Source: Blastobasis lacticolella
Taxonomy: Eukaryota; Arthropoda; Insecta; Lepidoptera; Blastobasidae
Length of the DNA: 64,000 nt
Direction of reading: 5' to 3'
Assembly (NCBI GenBank): GCA_905147135.1
Contig: LR990049.1
Coordinates: 3,365,428 to 3,429,427, forward strand
Part shown: in pieces, positions 44,534 through 57,579 of the stretch
How positions within the stretch are numbered: position 1 is the first letter of the stretch
Layout of the letters: each line of letters starts with the position of its first letter
Position numbers and translations under genes: made by a program
Notes under the pieces: model-generated
Told to the model about the DNA's origin: nothing
The model's input: only the letters and a program-made list of their open reading frames with translations
Databases searched by the model: none

Positions 44534-45355
44534 ACTTTAATTGGCAGAACACAATTTCAGTTCTGTATGAAACACCTGATTTTTATTCGCGATTTTAGAT
44601 TTGGTGCCATAATAGATTTTGTTTTTGGTACCGTAATAGATGATGATTGTGAGTCACGAGCACATGCATGCCCTTTTGTATCAATAATTAATTGAAGGTC
44701 ATCTTGTATAAACATACATATTAATAAGTCCTCATTATAGAATATGCAAAAAGTATCTCTGAAGTGGTATTTGTACAACATCGTTTGTACCCAATGAACA
44801 CCTGTAACGAAATATTATAAATAATTTCTTATAATCGAATTCTAAAATCATTAATTTCTAGTATTTGTTAGATTTATTACTAATTTAATGTATTCTTGTA
44901 GAATATTATGTAAAAGACTCGATCAGCGAAATAACTTCTCCGGGGATACCAGGTTTGGTCCACAACCTCAGTAAAATTCAGTACTTACAGGTACTACATT
45001 TATTTTCCTTGACGTATTTATTTCTAGTAAAGCTGTACAATTTACTCAATGTTAGTGCACGTCTGAATAATAAATAATATAGTAATAAAATTTCCTTCTT
45101 TGATTTATTTTACTCATCTCTCCTTAATTTTTAAAGATAATGTATTGTATACAAATCTGACTCCTGTCCTGGATCATGTCTCATCTCTTTTACTTCTTCC
45201 ACATTTACAGAGACGGTTTGTTCTCAATTCTACAGATTCTCATTACAGATTCCCAGCTGAACAGATTCCCAACCAGATTCCCATTTTTACAGATTCACAA
45301 CTCAACAGTTTCCTATTTCTGCAGTTTACATTTTTATAGATACCTAACTCAAAAC
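44534..45355. other. Gene B 3' flank
   Basis: AT-rich; AATAAA-type signals occur (for example near 45068). An imperfect relative of the 22-bp palindrome, AAATATTATAAATAATTTCT, is near 44808. No other gene seen. Confidence 0.4.
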
Positions 45356-45858
45356 ACGCTCCGTGACAGGTTTAGTTTCGTTCTCAAAACCTTCCCTTTG
45401 GCCCACCACCACCCATGGTCCTACCGACCTCTAAGTCATACGGACCGCGTCAGACCAAATCACGGGAGGTGCGCGCAGTACTTGCCAGAGGCTCTTTCCA
45501 CACGCGCACTGCTTGACTCCCTACAAGTTTTCCTGAGTCCTATTTGTAACCACTCTCCCCTTTCTGGGGCTCGGACTGCACAAATAACGTTGTCCCGCCG
45601 CCAGCGCCACCTACTTGAATCACATTTTAGTTTCCGTCACACATCCTTTTCTTGTGTCATGCTACACAAAACCCCTTGAAGCGCGCGAAATTCCCCTCCG
45701 AAGATACGAGGTCCGCAAAATAAATTGGTCCCACCTCCTTCCGAGACCCGCGGGTTATTTACGAAACCCTCCACCACCCATGGCCAATCTCATCAGGCCG
45801 ATCCGCGGGAGATGCGCCGGGGCTCTTACTAGTTGCCACATACGCACAGCTTGACTCC

Positions 45859-46080
45859 CTACACATTGTTAACAGTACATCCTGCACTCACGTTTCTATT
45901 TTCTGGAGCTTTCACGCATCTCTTTAACGCATCAGGATTTACGCTTCTTCGCTCTTGAATGGTTTCTAGTTCTTGGTCCCAATATCCTTGCGGCTGCCGT
46001 CGCCGCCATGCTGCTTGTGACGTTGTCATAATAGTTGCAAGCCACCCGTCAGGTGGCGCACCAATCGACATCCAGGCCAA
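45859..46080 (-). CDS. Short conserved-in-repeat ORF of unknown nature
   Basis: The frame contains TIMTTSQAAWRRRQPQGYWD and QERRSVNPDALKRCVKAPEN. The same reading recurs at 57894-57580, where it continues longer; copy alpha has lost 7 bp and stops early. Both may simply reflect repeat identity. No known domain. Confidence 0.25.
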   Translation of the reverse strand: MAWMSIGAPPDGWLATIMTTSQAAWRRRQPQGYWDQELETIQERRSVNPDALKRCVKAPENRNVSAGCTVNNV

Positions 46081-47104
46081 AGAGATGGACTAAGAGACTC
46101 ATGATCATCTCCGACACGGCTATCCTGCTATACACACGTCCTCGTGTGTTATCTGTAACACGAAAACAACACAGCACAATACCATATTCGCTCGGTCACT
46201 CCTGACCCCACGGTGATCAGACACCCAACACTACTACTCACTCAAAAAAAACTCAAAACCACCTTTCATTGTCACTCGTCTTACTTTTGTAACCGGTAGG
46301 TGCTCTACACTCTAACGTTTCAATACGAAACTGCCAAGGTCGTAATAGGAACAACGCTTTACTAAATATCTGTCAGCTCGTAGTCTATTCTTTGACCAAA
46401 TCCCAGTTGCATAAAATCAGAAGTAACACGGTATATCGGGTCTCTACATGTGAGAACACAGTCCGTCGGCTGTTTGGTAATACAACTGAATTTGAAATAA
46501 TTTGTGAGGAAACAGCGTAAATTCACCTACCCTTTTCACTATGCAAAAACGTCTGATTAGAATTATAGCCAATATTGAAACTACTGACAGCTGTAAATCT
46601 TATTTTATACACAGAAAATCTTTACCCTGTATTTACATATTGGAGGCTCGTAAATTTGTATGAAAATATCTCAAATTTGTTTTCTCTACCATTGTATCAT
46701 CTCCACTAATGTGTTATTACACTACCTTTTGAATTCATGACAATAATCAGCCCTGTAATTATCCACCACTCATCCCTGCGACTATATTGACCATCCTTGC
46801 TCATCATCTCTGTGATTATCCAACAACCCCCCGCGACTACATGTTAGTCAACCATATGGCTTCCTATCGAATTTACATGACTATAGAAAAGTTAATTCTA
46901 GCATCCTCTAACAAAACAATTCAACTGTCTGCATAATTTCAGTATCAAATCATCGCATATCATATGGGAATGTTCTGCATTATTACACAAATAATTACCA
47001 CTACTACCCAATACTAAAACATGTAAGTCATCATTTTAATACCAAAGACTCCAGAACATCAGACACAAAAAGGTATTGTTTTCTGTTTTATTTTCGATCC
47101 CCCA

Positions 47105-47205
47105 CAGAATAATCCACCCAGACTAGCAGACGCCACACAGGCCAGTAGATGCCACACAGGCCAGTAGATGCCACACAGGCCAGCAGATGCCACTCAGGCT
47201 GAAAC
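47105..47205. repeat. Minisatellite, 19-bp unit CCAGTAGATGCCACACAGG
   Basis: About four units, related to the larger array at 59605-59922. Confidence 0.8.
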
Positions 47206-47210
47206 AACCT

Positions 47211-48396
47211 ACTTTATTACTCACTAAGTACGAACTGAATACCTAATATGTTACAACGGTCTGACCCTAGATCCTTTTTTTACTGCTTATCGTACGTTTA
47301 GAATTCGATAGAAGATAGCCAGCAGGTAGTAGCATGCAGGCGCTACGTATTTGACGCAGTTACTTAACATCGTACGTGTACCCACGAAAGTAATAACATT
47401 GGCTGTAACAGTACCTATCACCCATTATTTATGTTACCCATACATTTTATTTAAATAACAATATTATCATGGTACCCCACGACTTCAGGTTACTTTAACA
47501 GATTGCGGAAAAACGAGCTTATTAATTTATTTACTATACAGAGGAAGAAGAACTATAACTCGACGCTATCGAGTAGTCTATAACTTTAATAAGCCGCCTT
47601 CGTTATTGTACATCATTTACAATTAGTCGGTTTACACCGTCTATGTTTGGTGTCACATTTGAAAAGAATCATAATCCCCGAAGGAGGGCGCTAGGTCTTT
47701 CTCCGAAACGTCATTATTTTCATTTCACAACCGAGACATGTTAGTTTCTTTTTCCGTCACGTTCCTTCTTATCCATGTTCCATTGTTGGCGACATTCCAT
47801 TTCTGTCACAGAATACTACATCCTTACGGTATTGCTGCATAAAACGCAGAACTAGCGCCACAATAAAATTGACAGGTCACCTCTGTTGCGGTCAAGCTAT
47901 ATAAAAATTACACAACTGAATACAATTTGCAATTATCGTTAAACAGTTACTTTTTTTTTTACTAACGTAATATTCAATAACTTTCAACAAAACCCAAATA
48001 ATAACCTGTTATCGGTAATCAAAATATTATCTGTTAGAAATTGTATGAAAACCTATCGCACACCCCATAATTAAACGCACGCCACTCAAAGACAGAAGAA
48101 ATACCAGATATACACCTACGCCTACGAATGGGGTCATACAAGACTGTATGCTCTGTTCGATTCGACACGAATATAATGAAGGAGTATCATAGTTTGCTAT
48201 CTATTTCATTTTAGTAACTGCAGTAAGTTGATAGTATTTATAATAAGTCTGAATTGGAACCTCACGGTAGGTACTCAGGTACTCAAAGTTCTACATTATA
48301 AATAAAAACAAAAACATGTCCTATATGTAGTACCACGAGACACGTATTCCAAAGGAAACAACAATAGTACCAACCATCGAGCAATCACAAAATAAC
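47211..48396. other. Unannotated AT-rich stretch
   Basis: No gene or repeat edge recognised. Confidence 0.35.
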
Positions 48397-48863
48397 CAGC
48401 GGGGCTATTGGCTATCTCAGTTGTCAACTCAAATTAGTTGTACACTCACATAAGTTGAACACTGGCACTGTCATGGAATTGGTATTGTCTATCTCTTCAG
48501 TGTACAACTATTCACGGTGGATCCACTGCAATTCACGGTGCTACCATAGACTAAATAGATATACTACGTGACTATCAAGTAGCCATTATGACATCTCTAT
48601 TTTTTATCGACTTTTCAAATTGAAGGGTGATATGTCACCGACATCTTGTTTTGGCACGAATTTTGAAGTTACTACATATAACTGCTACAAATAAATTAAA
48701 TAAATTGTGTGTTTTTTATTATTACACGTAAGTATTCAATATACCCTTTCTTAAGTGTAAGTGCGTAGTGACTACATATATAACTATTATTGAAGAATAT
48801 TTTTGTTTAATATTTACATAGTATTTGAATCTGCGAATGTAAATTATTTTGACAAATTTTAGA

Positions 48864-50271
48864 ATGCCGGGTCGTCGAATTTCTGTACGGCAGTTAGAAT
48901 TACTGGTGGAGTGGGCCGAGGAGCACAGAATGGTGGCATTGGGCCGGTTCACAGGCGGAGCTGCCCAAACGGTTAGGCAGGCTTGGGAGCAGCTCGCGCT
49001 GCGCTTCAACTCAGTGGCGCAAGGCGCTTCGAAGTCGGTGGCCCAGTGGCGGAGAGTAAGTACTTAGTAGTATACTATATTAGATTACATTTTTTTTTGC
49101 TTTGATCGCATGTAAATGCTAATACGATTTCAAACTCTTAATTTGATACCTAATATTAATCCCTAACCATCCCATTGCATGTTTTTGTAATTCTAATTTT
49201 AACATTTTGCTTGTGAAGTACTGGATAGAGTTCAAGGCCAAGACGAAGTCTAAGGCTGCGGACTCTAGACGGAGTGCATCCGCCACTGGTGCAGGGCCGT
49301 CAAGAGTTGCGCCACTGAGCGAGCTCGAGGACCGGGTGCTGGCCGTGATCGGTCGGGTGGCGGTAGAGGGCTTACGAGGTGTACGAATACCTATTAATGT
49401 AAGTCTTTACTTAATTTTTCTTTTACAATTCCAAATTTGAAGGAAAAATCATTAAATATTAATATTTAGGAATTCTTAACATTTTGTGCAGATACCATCA
49501 ACAGCTCCTCCTCTTGCTGCGTCTGTTCCTTCAGCCACTCCTTCAGAAGTGGAGATGGACGAGGAGTGGCTGGAAGAGGAGGACTGCTCGCCGATACCAC
49601 CGCCCTCTTCCGAGCACGAGCGGGCAAGCCCCCGGCCAGCACAAGCCATCACACCTCGGGCAACTTCACCAATAGCAGGCTCTTCTCAGCCGATGCCCGG
49701 TGCGGTCATATAGTTATATTTTAGCATTCTTTAAATGTAGGAATAATAAACAAAATGCTAATTATTTTGTTTTGTTTTCAGCTCCTCTAAATGAACAGGA
49801 ACCGAGGCAGACGAGACCGCAAAGGCCGCCAAGGCGCTGTAAGTAAATGTTATCTATAACATAGCTCATCATCATACTTTCTATGACACTTGCCATTTTT
49901 ATTAACTCATATAGTCAGTATGTTTTCAGATGCAACTCCATAAATGCTTCTAGTCGTTAATAAGATCAATTTTTATAATTGCAGTCCGTGATGCTGGTCC
50001 TCCTCGGTGGGCTGTTCTACTTGAGGAGAGGCATATTGCGGCTGAGGAGAGGATAGCGGCTGCGATGGAGCAGCATGCTGCTGCGCAGGAGCAGCAAGCT
50101 GCTGCTATGCATCAGCTTGTTGCTTCGCATCAGCAACAAGCTGCTGCTATGCATCAGCTTGTTGCTTCGCATCAGCAACATGCTGCTTTAATGGAGCGAA
50201 TAGCCGCTGCGCAGGAGGACACGGTCCTCATATTAGCGGAACTCCGAGACGGCGTCAGGCGGCAACACTAG
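48864..50271 (+). CDS. Harbinger DNA-binding (Myb/SANT-like) protein, 5 exons, 307 aa
   Basis: Exons 48864-49055, 49219-49398, 49492-49699, 49782-49838 and 49985-50271 join in frame (924 nt, stop TAG). The N-terminus (RRISVRQLELLVEWAEEHR, then WEQLALRFNSV and VAQWRRYWIEFK) is a trihelix, Myb-like domain that in this superfamily binds the transposon ends and brings in the transposase. An acidic Pro-rich middle follows (MDEEWLEEEDC). The C-terminal helix is Ala/Gln/His-rich with a 14-residue unit (QQAAAMHQLVASHQ) repeated, likely a coiled coil. The third donor is a weaker GTGCGG. No stop or frameshift seen. Splice sites are my reading. Confidence 0.75.
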
Positions 50272-51582
50272 GTCTTTTATTTAGATTTTCATCTCTATTT
50301 TCATCACCAAACACACAAACCTGATGGCGGGTATCAGCACATTGCCTTGCTGTATGAGTATCGTAACTAACCTTATAGTCAGATGTCGGAAACCTTCGAC
50401 ACGTAGGTGCTTAAATATTACTCTAACTGCCAAACGGATTTTAATGAAGCGAGGCTATGAACGATTTCTATTAAATTGGCTTACTTGCAAATAAAAAACA
50501 GTAGCGAAATTGGTCCATCCGGGATCATACGTCGGGAACATACGTACCATCATTCGGGAACTACGATGTCAAACTTTTATCATTTACAATCATCATCATC
50601 TTAGCGTCTACCGCGGCTTATGCCAGAGTCCGTATTCCTACTAGATTTCCTCTCATTCGAACTGTCTTCAGTTACATTCACTAAGTAGTTACTTATTAGG
50701 GATTAAATGTAAATTAAAAACTAATATATCTTAATGTTTATTTATTTACAGATCGCAACGTTCGTGAAAGAAAATATTATTTAATCTAGCAATATAATTA
50801 TTTACAATAAATTAGTTTATTTAAAATTTGCTTGAATATTTATTTCTTACAAAGAGCAAGTTACACAGCAAGATATTATTTGATATTATTTTTTTATGTT
50901 ATACGCAAGACAAACAGACAAGTGGGCTACGTGATGGAAAGTGGTCACGCGTAGTTTCAAGATGTATAAGAAATGAAAGAGTGTAATAAAGTAGACGCAC
51001 AGTGTTCAAATTTTATAAGATGTGCTCGTCTTTCGCTGACACGGTGTAGTGCAGACGAGACAGGCCGTCGTTGCCGGTGGTTGGGCCCGGTTTCTGCAGT
51101 GCCGCACTGATTCTGCGTACCGCGACGTGTACTCTTCTTTCTTTGGGCCTTAATGAAGCCCTCTTCATTCTCAGTGGCAACACGAGGTGCAGAATGTTTC
51201 TAGGTGGAAGTGCTCGTGTGGAGATATTTGCGCAGTGTCGATGCGCGGACAGCTGTCTGTGGCGCTGCGGGTGCAGGCTGGCGAGTGGTTCGAGTCCTTT
51301 CCAGTGGTGCCCATATGAGCACCTACGATACGATACTACAATAGGCATTATGTAGACCGGATTCCTCGTTAATTCCTTATACATAGCATAAGTGGCACCG
51401 TGACACCAACAGCTCTTTCAGCGTCTCCCACTCCAAAGGATATGACAGTAGAGAAAGAATGGAAGAAAGTGGAGGCAGAGTTCTTTACGTCGGAATTTAT
51501 AAGCTTGAGCTGCGCCACCCTCATATTCGATGGGCCGAAGTACTTGTTAGTTCCTTATAGCGCTGTAAAACCAGCACCTTCT
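50272..51582. other. Spacer between the two Harbinger genes
   Basis: A reverse LINE 3' tail lies at 50878-50958 (TGACCACTTTCCATCACGTA on the minus strand), and a TCATCATCTTAGCGTCTACC LINE-end-like piece at 50588. Open frames at 51013-51384 (-) and 51400-51726 (+) show no domain I know. Confidence 0.4.
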
Positions 51583-53391
51583 TTAATGTCTTGCGCTCCA
51601 CAGCCTGTGTACAAGCGCCTCCCTCGTACCGTCTGGAACCTCCTCTGCGTCAAGGCTGTCACGGAGGCTTCGGTGCGGTTGGCCACTGTCAGCATCATAC
51701 TGCGTCTCGGGAAAGGAAATATTTAACTCATTGGCGATGTTGTGCAGGACAACACATGCATTCACTATTCTCCCAGCAGTTTCTGGGGGATAGTGAAGCA
51801 CTCTATGTGCCAACAAACAACGCCAACGTGCCTTCAATACCCCTATGCACCGCTCCACAGTATTCCTGACGCGACAGTGAAAATCTGTGTAGAACTCCTC
51901 AGATGATCCCGGAGCCGCACCCAATATTGGAGTCATCAGCCAAGGCCGCTGAGCATACCCAGAATCACCTGTGAATTGTAATTATTATTTAGAAAAAAGA
52001 AAACAAAGCCAGAAACATAGGATTTCTTAATGTTTATGCATGTACCTACCCAAGAGCCAACCGCCCTCTCTATTCCGCTCCATGATTGGCTTGATGTCAC
52101 AGTTGTTCCAGACGTACGAGTCATGCGCCGCACCACCCTACGCCGAAAAGACATGTCTAATCTTTAAATTAGCATCGCGAATCTGTAATGTAATAAACAT
52201 ATTTGTATAACTCAAAATCTTTATAAACCATTAACTTTAATTGTTTACTTATAATTATTTCTGTTTATCAATCAACTTACAATTAGAACATTCAAAGAAT
52301 GATAATTCTTTCTGTTGAAGAAAGCTTCTTCATGATCGTGTGGCCGGATTATGGCTACATGAGTGCCATCGATGCACCCGATTACCCCAGGAAATCCAAA
52401 TTTTTCCATAAAACTGAAAAAAGTTAGGTAACTTATATATAGAAATAAAAACCAATTTACCAAATGTATGTTCGCACATAACTTCCGAACGGCTGCAATT
52501 ATTTGACTAATTTTCATTTGTCCGGACAAGACATGAAAAAAAGTGGTATGGTAGGGCACGGGCAGAGTAGTGGTAGGATAGGCGTCTGACGTTGCACCAC
52601 GTGAAGAAAGAACGCGCCAGACCCAACTAGTTTAATATGTATCTATCGGTAAAGTCGCCTGCCGTCGGTCCCACTGCATACGCTTAGATATTTTAAACTA
52701 CGCAACGGATTTTAATGCGGATTTCAACAATAGATACACTGTTTCAATAGAACGGTAGGACAACAGGCGAACGAAGTCCAATAGCATATAATAAAGTTAC
52801 TTGCCTACCCCTATGGGATACGGGCGTACTGTGTATGTACTTATATTATTTTTTAAGATAAATACAGTTACTGTATACTTACTCCCTCATAACAGCTTCT
52901 CTTTCATTAATAGATGAAGGGAATTTTATGTATTTCAAAAGGATTTCCTGGGAATTGAGTGCATCGGTAACCTCATGTAGACATTTGCTAAATGTGGGTT
53001 GGGACATGCTCGCAAAAGAGGACGCGCCCACAATCCGCTGATACGATCCACTGGCATAGAAGCTTAAAACTGCCAGAACCTACAAACATTTATGAGACTA
53101 CTATACTCAGTAGGTACTTACTTAAAACAGCTAAGGCAGGTAATTTGGAAAGAAAATACTTACTTTAAGTTCATTGCCAACACCAGTCCTCCGGCGAGTG
53201 ACTGGTAAGTGGGAGCGGAGCTCCTCTAAGAGAAGTTGAAACCCAGCCTTCGTCAACCGATAGTTGGCAACAAACTCTTTTTCAGGCAGCTGCAGTGGAT
53301 CGCTCGCATCGCGCAAGTGGTGTCTTTCCAGCCGAAGAAGCCGCCTCCTCCTCTCTTCTTCAGCATGCCCCAACAACATAGCACGCGCCAT
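51583..53391 (-). pseudogene. Harbinger (HARBI1-like) DDE transposase, one nonsense codon
   Basis: Five exons on the minus strand are 53391-53164, 53079-52883, 52413-52281, 52182-52050 and 51968-51583. All have GT-AG sites and matching phases and sum to 359 codons, the usual HARBI1 length. Landmarks are EFVANYRLTKAGFQLLLEEL, the helix-turn-helix-like SYQRIVGASSFASMSQPTFS, GVIGCIDGTHVAI (first D), AAHDSYVWNN (second D), GWLLGDSGYAQRPWLMTP and RNTVERCIGVLKARWRCL (catalytic E). The only defect I see is TAG at 52140-52138, just before the second D motif, where a CAG codon is plausible. All DDE residues are present. A very recently silenced copy. Confidence 0.85.
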
Positions 53392-53689
53392 AATTTATAG
53401 TAAAGTTGAAGAAATTTAATCAATCAATCAATTTTTTAATGAAATGGCAACGGGTCATAAATTGATAAAGTATGCTTGACATGCACAAGTGATTAGAAAG
53501 ATTTATCACAGATTAATTGTTTCAATTTACACAAAGACGGGATAAAATATATTACCCATCTCTTTAACAATATAAACCTAATAAAACTGAAAGCCCAAAT
53601 CGTAGTATAATACATAATATTTTCTTACCTTTCCAACTCAGCTGGTTAATAGTGACCATCGCCGGATTCCTAAGCACTAATATTTGCTT

Positions 53690-56511
53690 AGCACTGGCGA
53701 TGTCATGAATTGGTATTCTCTATCGCTTCGGTGCAACCGTGAATACAGTGTCGTTACGGTGACCATCACGTAGAGCACATGACCTCTCTATTTTTTATCG
53801 AATTTAGGCGAACAAATTAGATATCACTTTACAACCTTTGCTAAGTAGGGTTTAGTGTATATTTTCAAATTGAACGGTTATATGTCACTGACTGACATGT
53901 TGTTTGTTTACATAGAATCGCACATCTATAGCTTTAAGTAAATATTATTAGAAATAAATAGATACCAATAGGTTTTTGTGGAACCAAAACATCATAATTA
54001 TGTAAGTATTCAATATTTCTTAAGAGTAAGTGCATAGTAACTTTATGTTTGTAAATGTAGAAGAAATTTTCGGTAATAGTAAAGGATATGCGCTTACTTA
54101 TCTATTAACTGAATTTGCAATTTGAATTGTTTTAGCTAATTTCAGAATGCCGCCTGCCGGGCCGTTGAAAATTGGCCATTCGGTAGATGAAAATACCAAT
54201 GTAGTAGGTCGTCAAAAAGGTGGCTGTGGTCCGGTTTACAGGTTGAGCTCTACCTGCCCAAGCCTAAAGATATACATGGAAACAGTCGGCTAGCACTATG
54301 TTTGAATTCAGTGTCACAGAAAATGGTACCTATAACATAACATTCTTTATATTGATACGATCAAATTCATGAATATGAATAGTAGGATTAAAATGAAAAT
54401 AAAAGCCTAATTGGGTGTATTCAACTTAATTACAGTTCGCAACGGATCGTCATGTTCGCAGCATCGCGTGTCTTCCTTCAACGGTTACCACTGAAAAGCC
54501 TTTGTACCAGCAGCATCTCAACCATCAGCATTCCAAACAAGAATAAGACCTAGCCAACAACTCTTTCCATTCCATTGTACGCCCTCCATGTTCAATGCAG
54601 GAGCATAATTGCATAACCACCTTAAGAATCATATTCCTTTGTACTATAGTACAGTTGTTAAACGGTGTTTATAGCATTCAGAAATTATTTATTTGTTTAT
54701 TACTAGCTTTTGGACGCGACTGCGACCGCGTTGATATCGTTTTATTCTATTACTATTTCTTCATCGCTCTAAATATTTTTTTTGTAAATATATTCAATGT
54801 ACAGACACACTTTTTTAATGTTTTTAAAAAAAAAACTCCGGGAGTAAAGGACGAGTTCTTTAGGCACAGAGGACAGCTAATTCTTCCTTCTTTTAGTAAA
54901 CTGATTTTGGATAAAGTTGCACCAAATGCCGTGAATTTTATTGTAGCGGTAAAAGAAAATTTTCTTGAAAAGGTAATGCACTTATGCTTTCGTACTGTAC
55001 CTATGCTTTGATATCGCATTAGTTCGAGTCGTAAATAGTTGGGTTGTTAATGTGATCACCACTGTTAGTTACAATACAATATTACAATTTAAAATAGCGT
55101 CGTATTGAACGACATTGTATAACTCATGTTTTGTATAAAGTTATAAATCATTTATATACTATATCAAAGATATTTTCTGTTATGAAAATCCTCCTCGTCA
55201 TCCTTTGGCCGAATTACGGCTATGTAAGCGCCATCGATCCACCCGATAACACCAGAAAAGTCTATAATTCTCTCAAAAAGAATGTGCCGGGATATGTGGG
55301 CATTAAGTCATTCGCCGTATAGTATTATTGTCACCAGCAAGTAAGCATACACACGATTAGGTTTAGGTCTCAATATGTCCGTATGACCGAGAGTTTAGGG
55401 TTAAATTTAGGTGTTTTAAAAATATATTTCAGCATAGCATTTCTTGTATTCTTACACCAGCTTACCCTATACCGAAAATGTTCATTTTCTATTAGATTAT
55501 TTATTTATTTGGTTAGGTAGAGTGCGCGAAAGACCAGTCTGCACTTAGGTATGGCGTCCCTGTCACTATTTTTGTTGGTCACTGTTCTGTCAAATTTAGT
55601 TCCATTTTCAGCTGCACGCAAAGTTAAATAGCGTTTCATCTTTAAAGTCCCGAGATTATCAGCGGAACTATAAACATTAATATAAGTATATAGTCAGGCT
55701 ACAGAGAACAGCGCCACTCTTCATACTAAATATTATAGTATAGATTATCTATTTCAATTTATAAAGAGAGCAAGGACCAAAGTACACTGTCTTTTTGAAT
55801 TTATCATATAAACCTTCTAAAACTCCAAGTTCAAATCGTAGTTCATTGCGTATTACTTCTTCTTACCTTTCCAACTCAGCCGGATAATAGTGGCCATCAC
55901 CGGATTCCTATAAAACACTACTCTCTAGCAGTTACTTTGAAAAAGTGTTTGACAATCGAAGTGGCTATGGATTTGACGTACCGGGTGATCATCACCACGA
56001 TACGCAATACCAATTATTGAACTATCGATACAAAAACATCTGTCAAACATTTTTATGGTGTACATTAATTAAATGACGTCATCTCAGTTGAACACTGGAA
56101 ATAGCGAATGCCAAATTAGTTCTAGTCTCCATTGCTGCTCTATGGTTACAAACTTATTTGACCCGGTGGCCAAAACTGAAACTATGGAAACTTCATTCTG
56201 AAATGTGATTAAAATGACATGTCAATGCCAAGAACAGCGACGCCGTCACCGGCTCATACAAGTTTACTTCGAAATGTGTTTGACAATCAAAGTGGCTATG
56301 GATTTGACGTACTGAGTGATAATCACCACCATACGCAATACCAATTATTGAATTATCGATACAAAAATATATGCGTTTGACATCTACAGTGTACAACTGT
56401 TATATGACGTCATCTCAGTTGAACACTAGCCATAGCGAATACCAAATTAGGGTTTAGTGGACATCTTATGTCAAATTTAGTTGAACACTGAGTTAGCCAA
56501 TAGCCCCGCTG
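53690..56511. mobile_element. Decayed second Harbinger unit
   Basis: Pieces match the first unit in order. 53690-53800 matches the left end (GAATTGGTATTCTCTATC) and 54005-54060 the leader (TAAGTATTCAATATTTCTTA). Near 54146 is a ruined start of the DNA-binding gene, and near 55170-55290 a ruined DDE exon (GCGCCATCGATCCACCCGAT). 55868-55920 matches the transposase upstream region (CTTACCTTTCCAACTCAGC). Two near-identical blocks (GTGGCTATGGATTTGACGTA) at 55950 and 56290 precede the right TIR. No intact frame. Confidence 0.7.
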
Positions 56512-56571
56512 ATCATCATTAGGTACTTATCTTTTTTTACATACAACGCTTTTGTACATAGCTTGAAACAG

Positions 56572-56865
56572 TCACCATCTGGTGGTTTCGCGCCTATAGC
56601 ATTCACCGGCACGGTAAGCCAAGGAACCTTGCTCGGCAGACGTTAAGCTGTCAATCATCGACAAAGTATTTAACCAGATGGAACCAAAGTAGATCACATA
56701 ACTAAAGTGAATAGGCTTTGCCCATAAAATAAGGTACCAATCTCTTTTGCTTTTGCCTATACTTTTTATAAAAGTCAAGAATGGGGTGTCATCAGCTGTT
56801 CGTGCGAAATCGGCCATATTTGTTTGTAACAATTTTGATTTTTTTAGGTTTGTCGTAGAAGCCAT
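56572..56865 (-). other. 97-codon open frame of unknown origin
   Basis: The frame starts MASTTNLKKSKLLQTNMADF. Its 3' part aligns loosely with 62460-62560 (AGCTTGAAACA, then GGTAAGCAA-type blocks), suggesting repeat origin. I do not claim a gene. Confidence 0.2.
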
Positions 56866-57240
56866 TTTAACCTTTTTTTACCACACCGCATTTGTGAATA
56901 ATGTTTTTCAAAAACCATATTTCAGTGTACCCTGGCATAAGCCGGGCCTGATCTCTATAATGATATTGATTATTTTACCACACATAACCTTTCTAAAACC
57001 TTTCGTAATCCTTAGAATGAAACCGTAGAACTATTGTCCAATTATTTTTTCAGATTGAAAGACTCCGTCACCAAGTTGGTACATAGAAACTCAGTACTTA
57101 GTAACTTTCCATCTTAGTTCGTTACACATTATTTGTGACAACAAATTTAATTTACCCACACCGATTCTCTCACAAGTAAACATGGTTCGACTCGCCGAAT
57201 GCAAAATTTTAGCGTGTATGCCTTGTAGGTTGTATGTTGT

Positions 57241-57470
57241 ACGTAATTATGGACCAACCACGAACCAGCACTCTTTCTTGTGTTTGCACCAGACTTTTGC
57301 CATTTCGTCGTATCTTCCGCCGCTCAGCATTTCGTACACGCGTTTATTTGGCATGAAAAAAATAAGATCGAGCATTAACATTGTGGACGTGAAGATCTTT
57401 ATCCCACTTCTGACGTCGGAGAAAGGACTAGAGAAGACTCGCCCATGAGCGAGTAATGGCCATCAGAACG
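57241..57470 (-). other. Open frame with globular-looking end, unknown
   Basis: The minus strand reads GRVFSSPFSDVRSGIKIF, then PNKRVYEMLSGGRYDEMAKV and CKHKKECWFVVGP before a stop. The composition is protein-like, but no start, partner or family is recognised. Confidence 0.2.
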
Positions 57471-57579
57471 TATTTATCGGGATTTCGTAGCAATAAAGGG
57501 GTATCTATAGTGTTTTAAGAATGTATTGTCAAATTAAAGCCACATTTACGAGTTTACAATTGTAGCCGAGACCCGCGGG

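Larger units (their letters stand above)
45356..47210. repeat. Unclassified repeat family, copy alpha
   Basis: It shares long blocks with 57565-60010: CCACCACCCATGGCCAATCT, GGCTGCCGTCGCCGCCATGC, a CACACGTCCTCGTGTGTTAT hairpin-like block (46128) and ACCGGTAGGT to TCGACC-type blocks (46290-46440). It also has a 19-bp minisatellite at 47105-47200. The first 400 bp and the following block are themselves diverged duplicates. No transposase or RT is recognised. Confidence 0.6.
48397..56511. mobile_element. Harbinger/PIF transposon locus, two genes plus a decayed internal copy
   Basis: The ends CAGCGGGGCTATTGGCTA (48397) and its reverse complement (to 56511) face each other, with weaker similarity inwards (CTCAGT, GTTGAACAC motifs). 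Between them lie a Myb/SANT-type gene (+) and a HARBI1-like transposase (-) in convergent orientation, the normal autonomous Harbinger pair. About 2.8 kb of a second, rotted unit lies at 53690-56511. I could not find a 3-bp target duplication at these ends. Confidence 0.75.
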
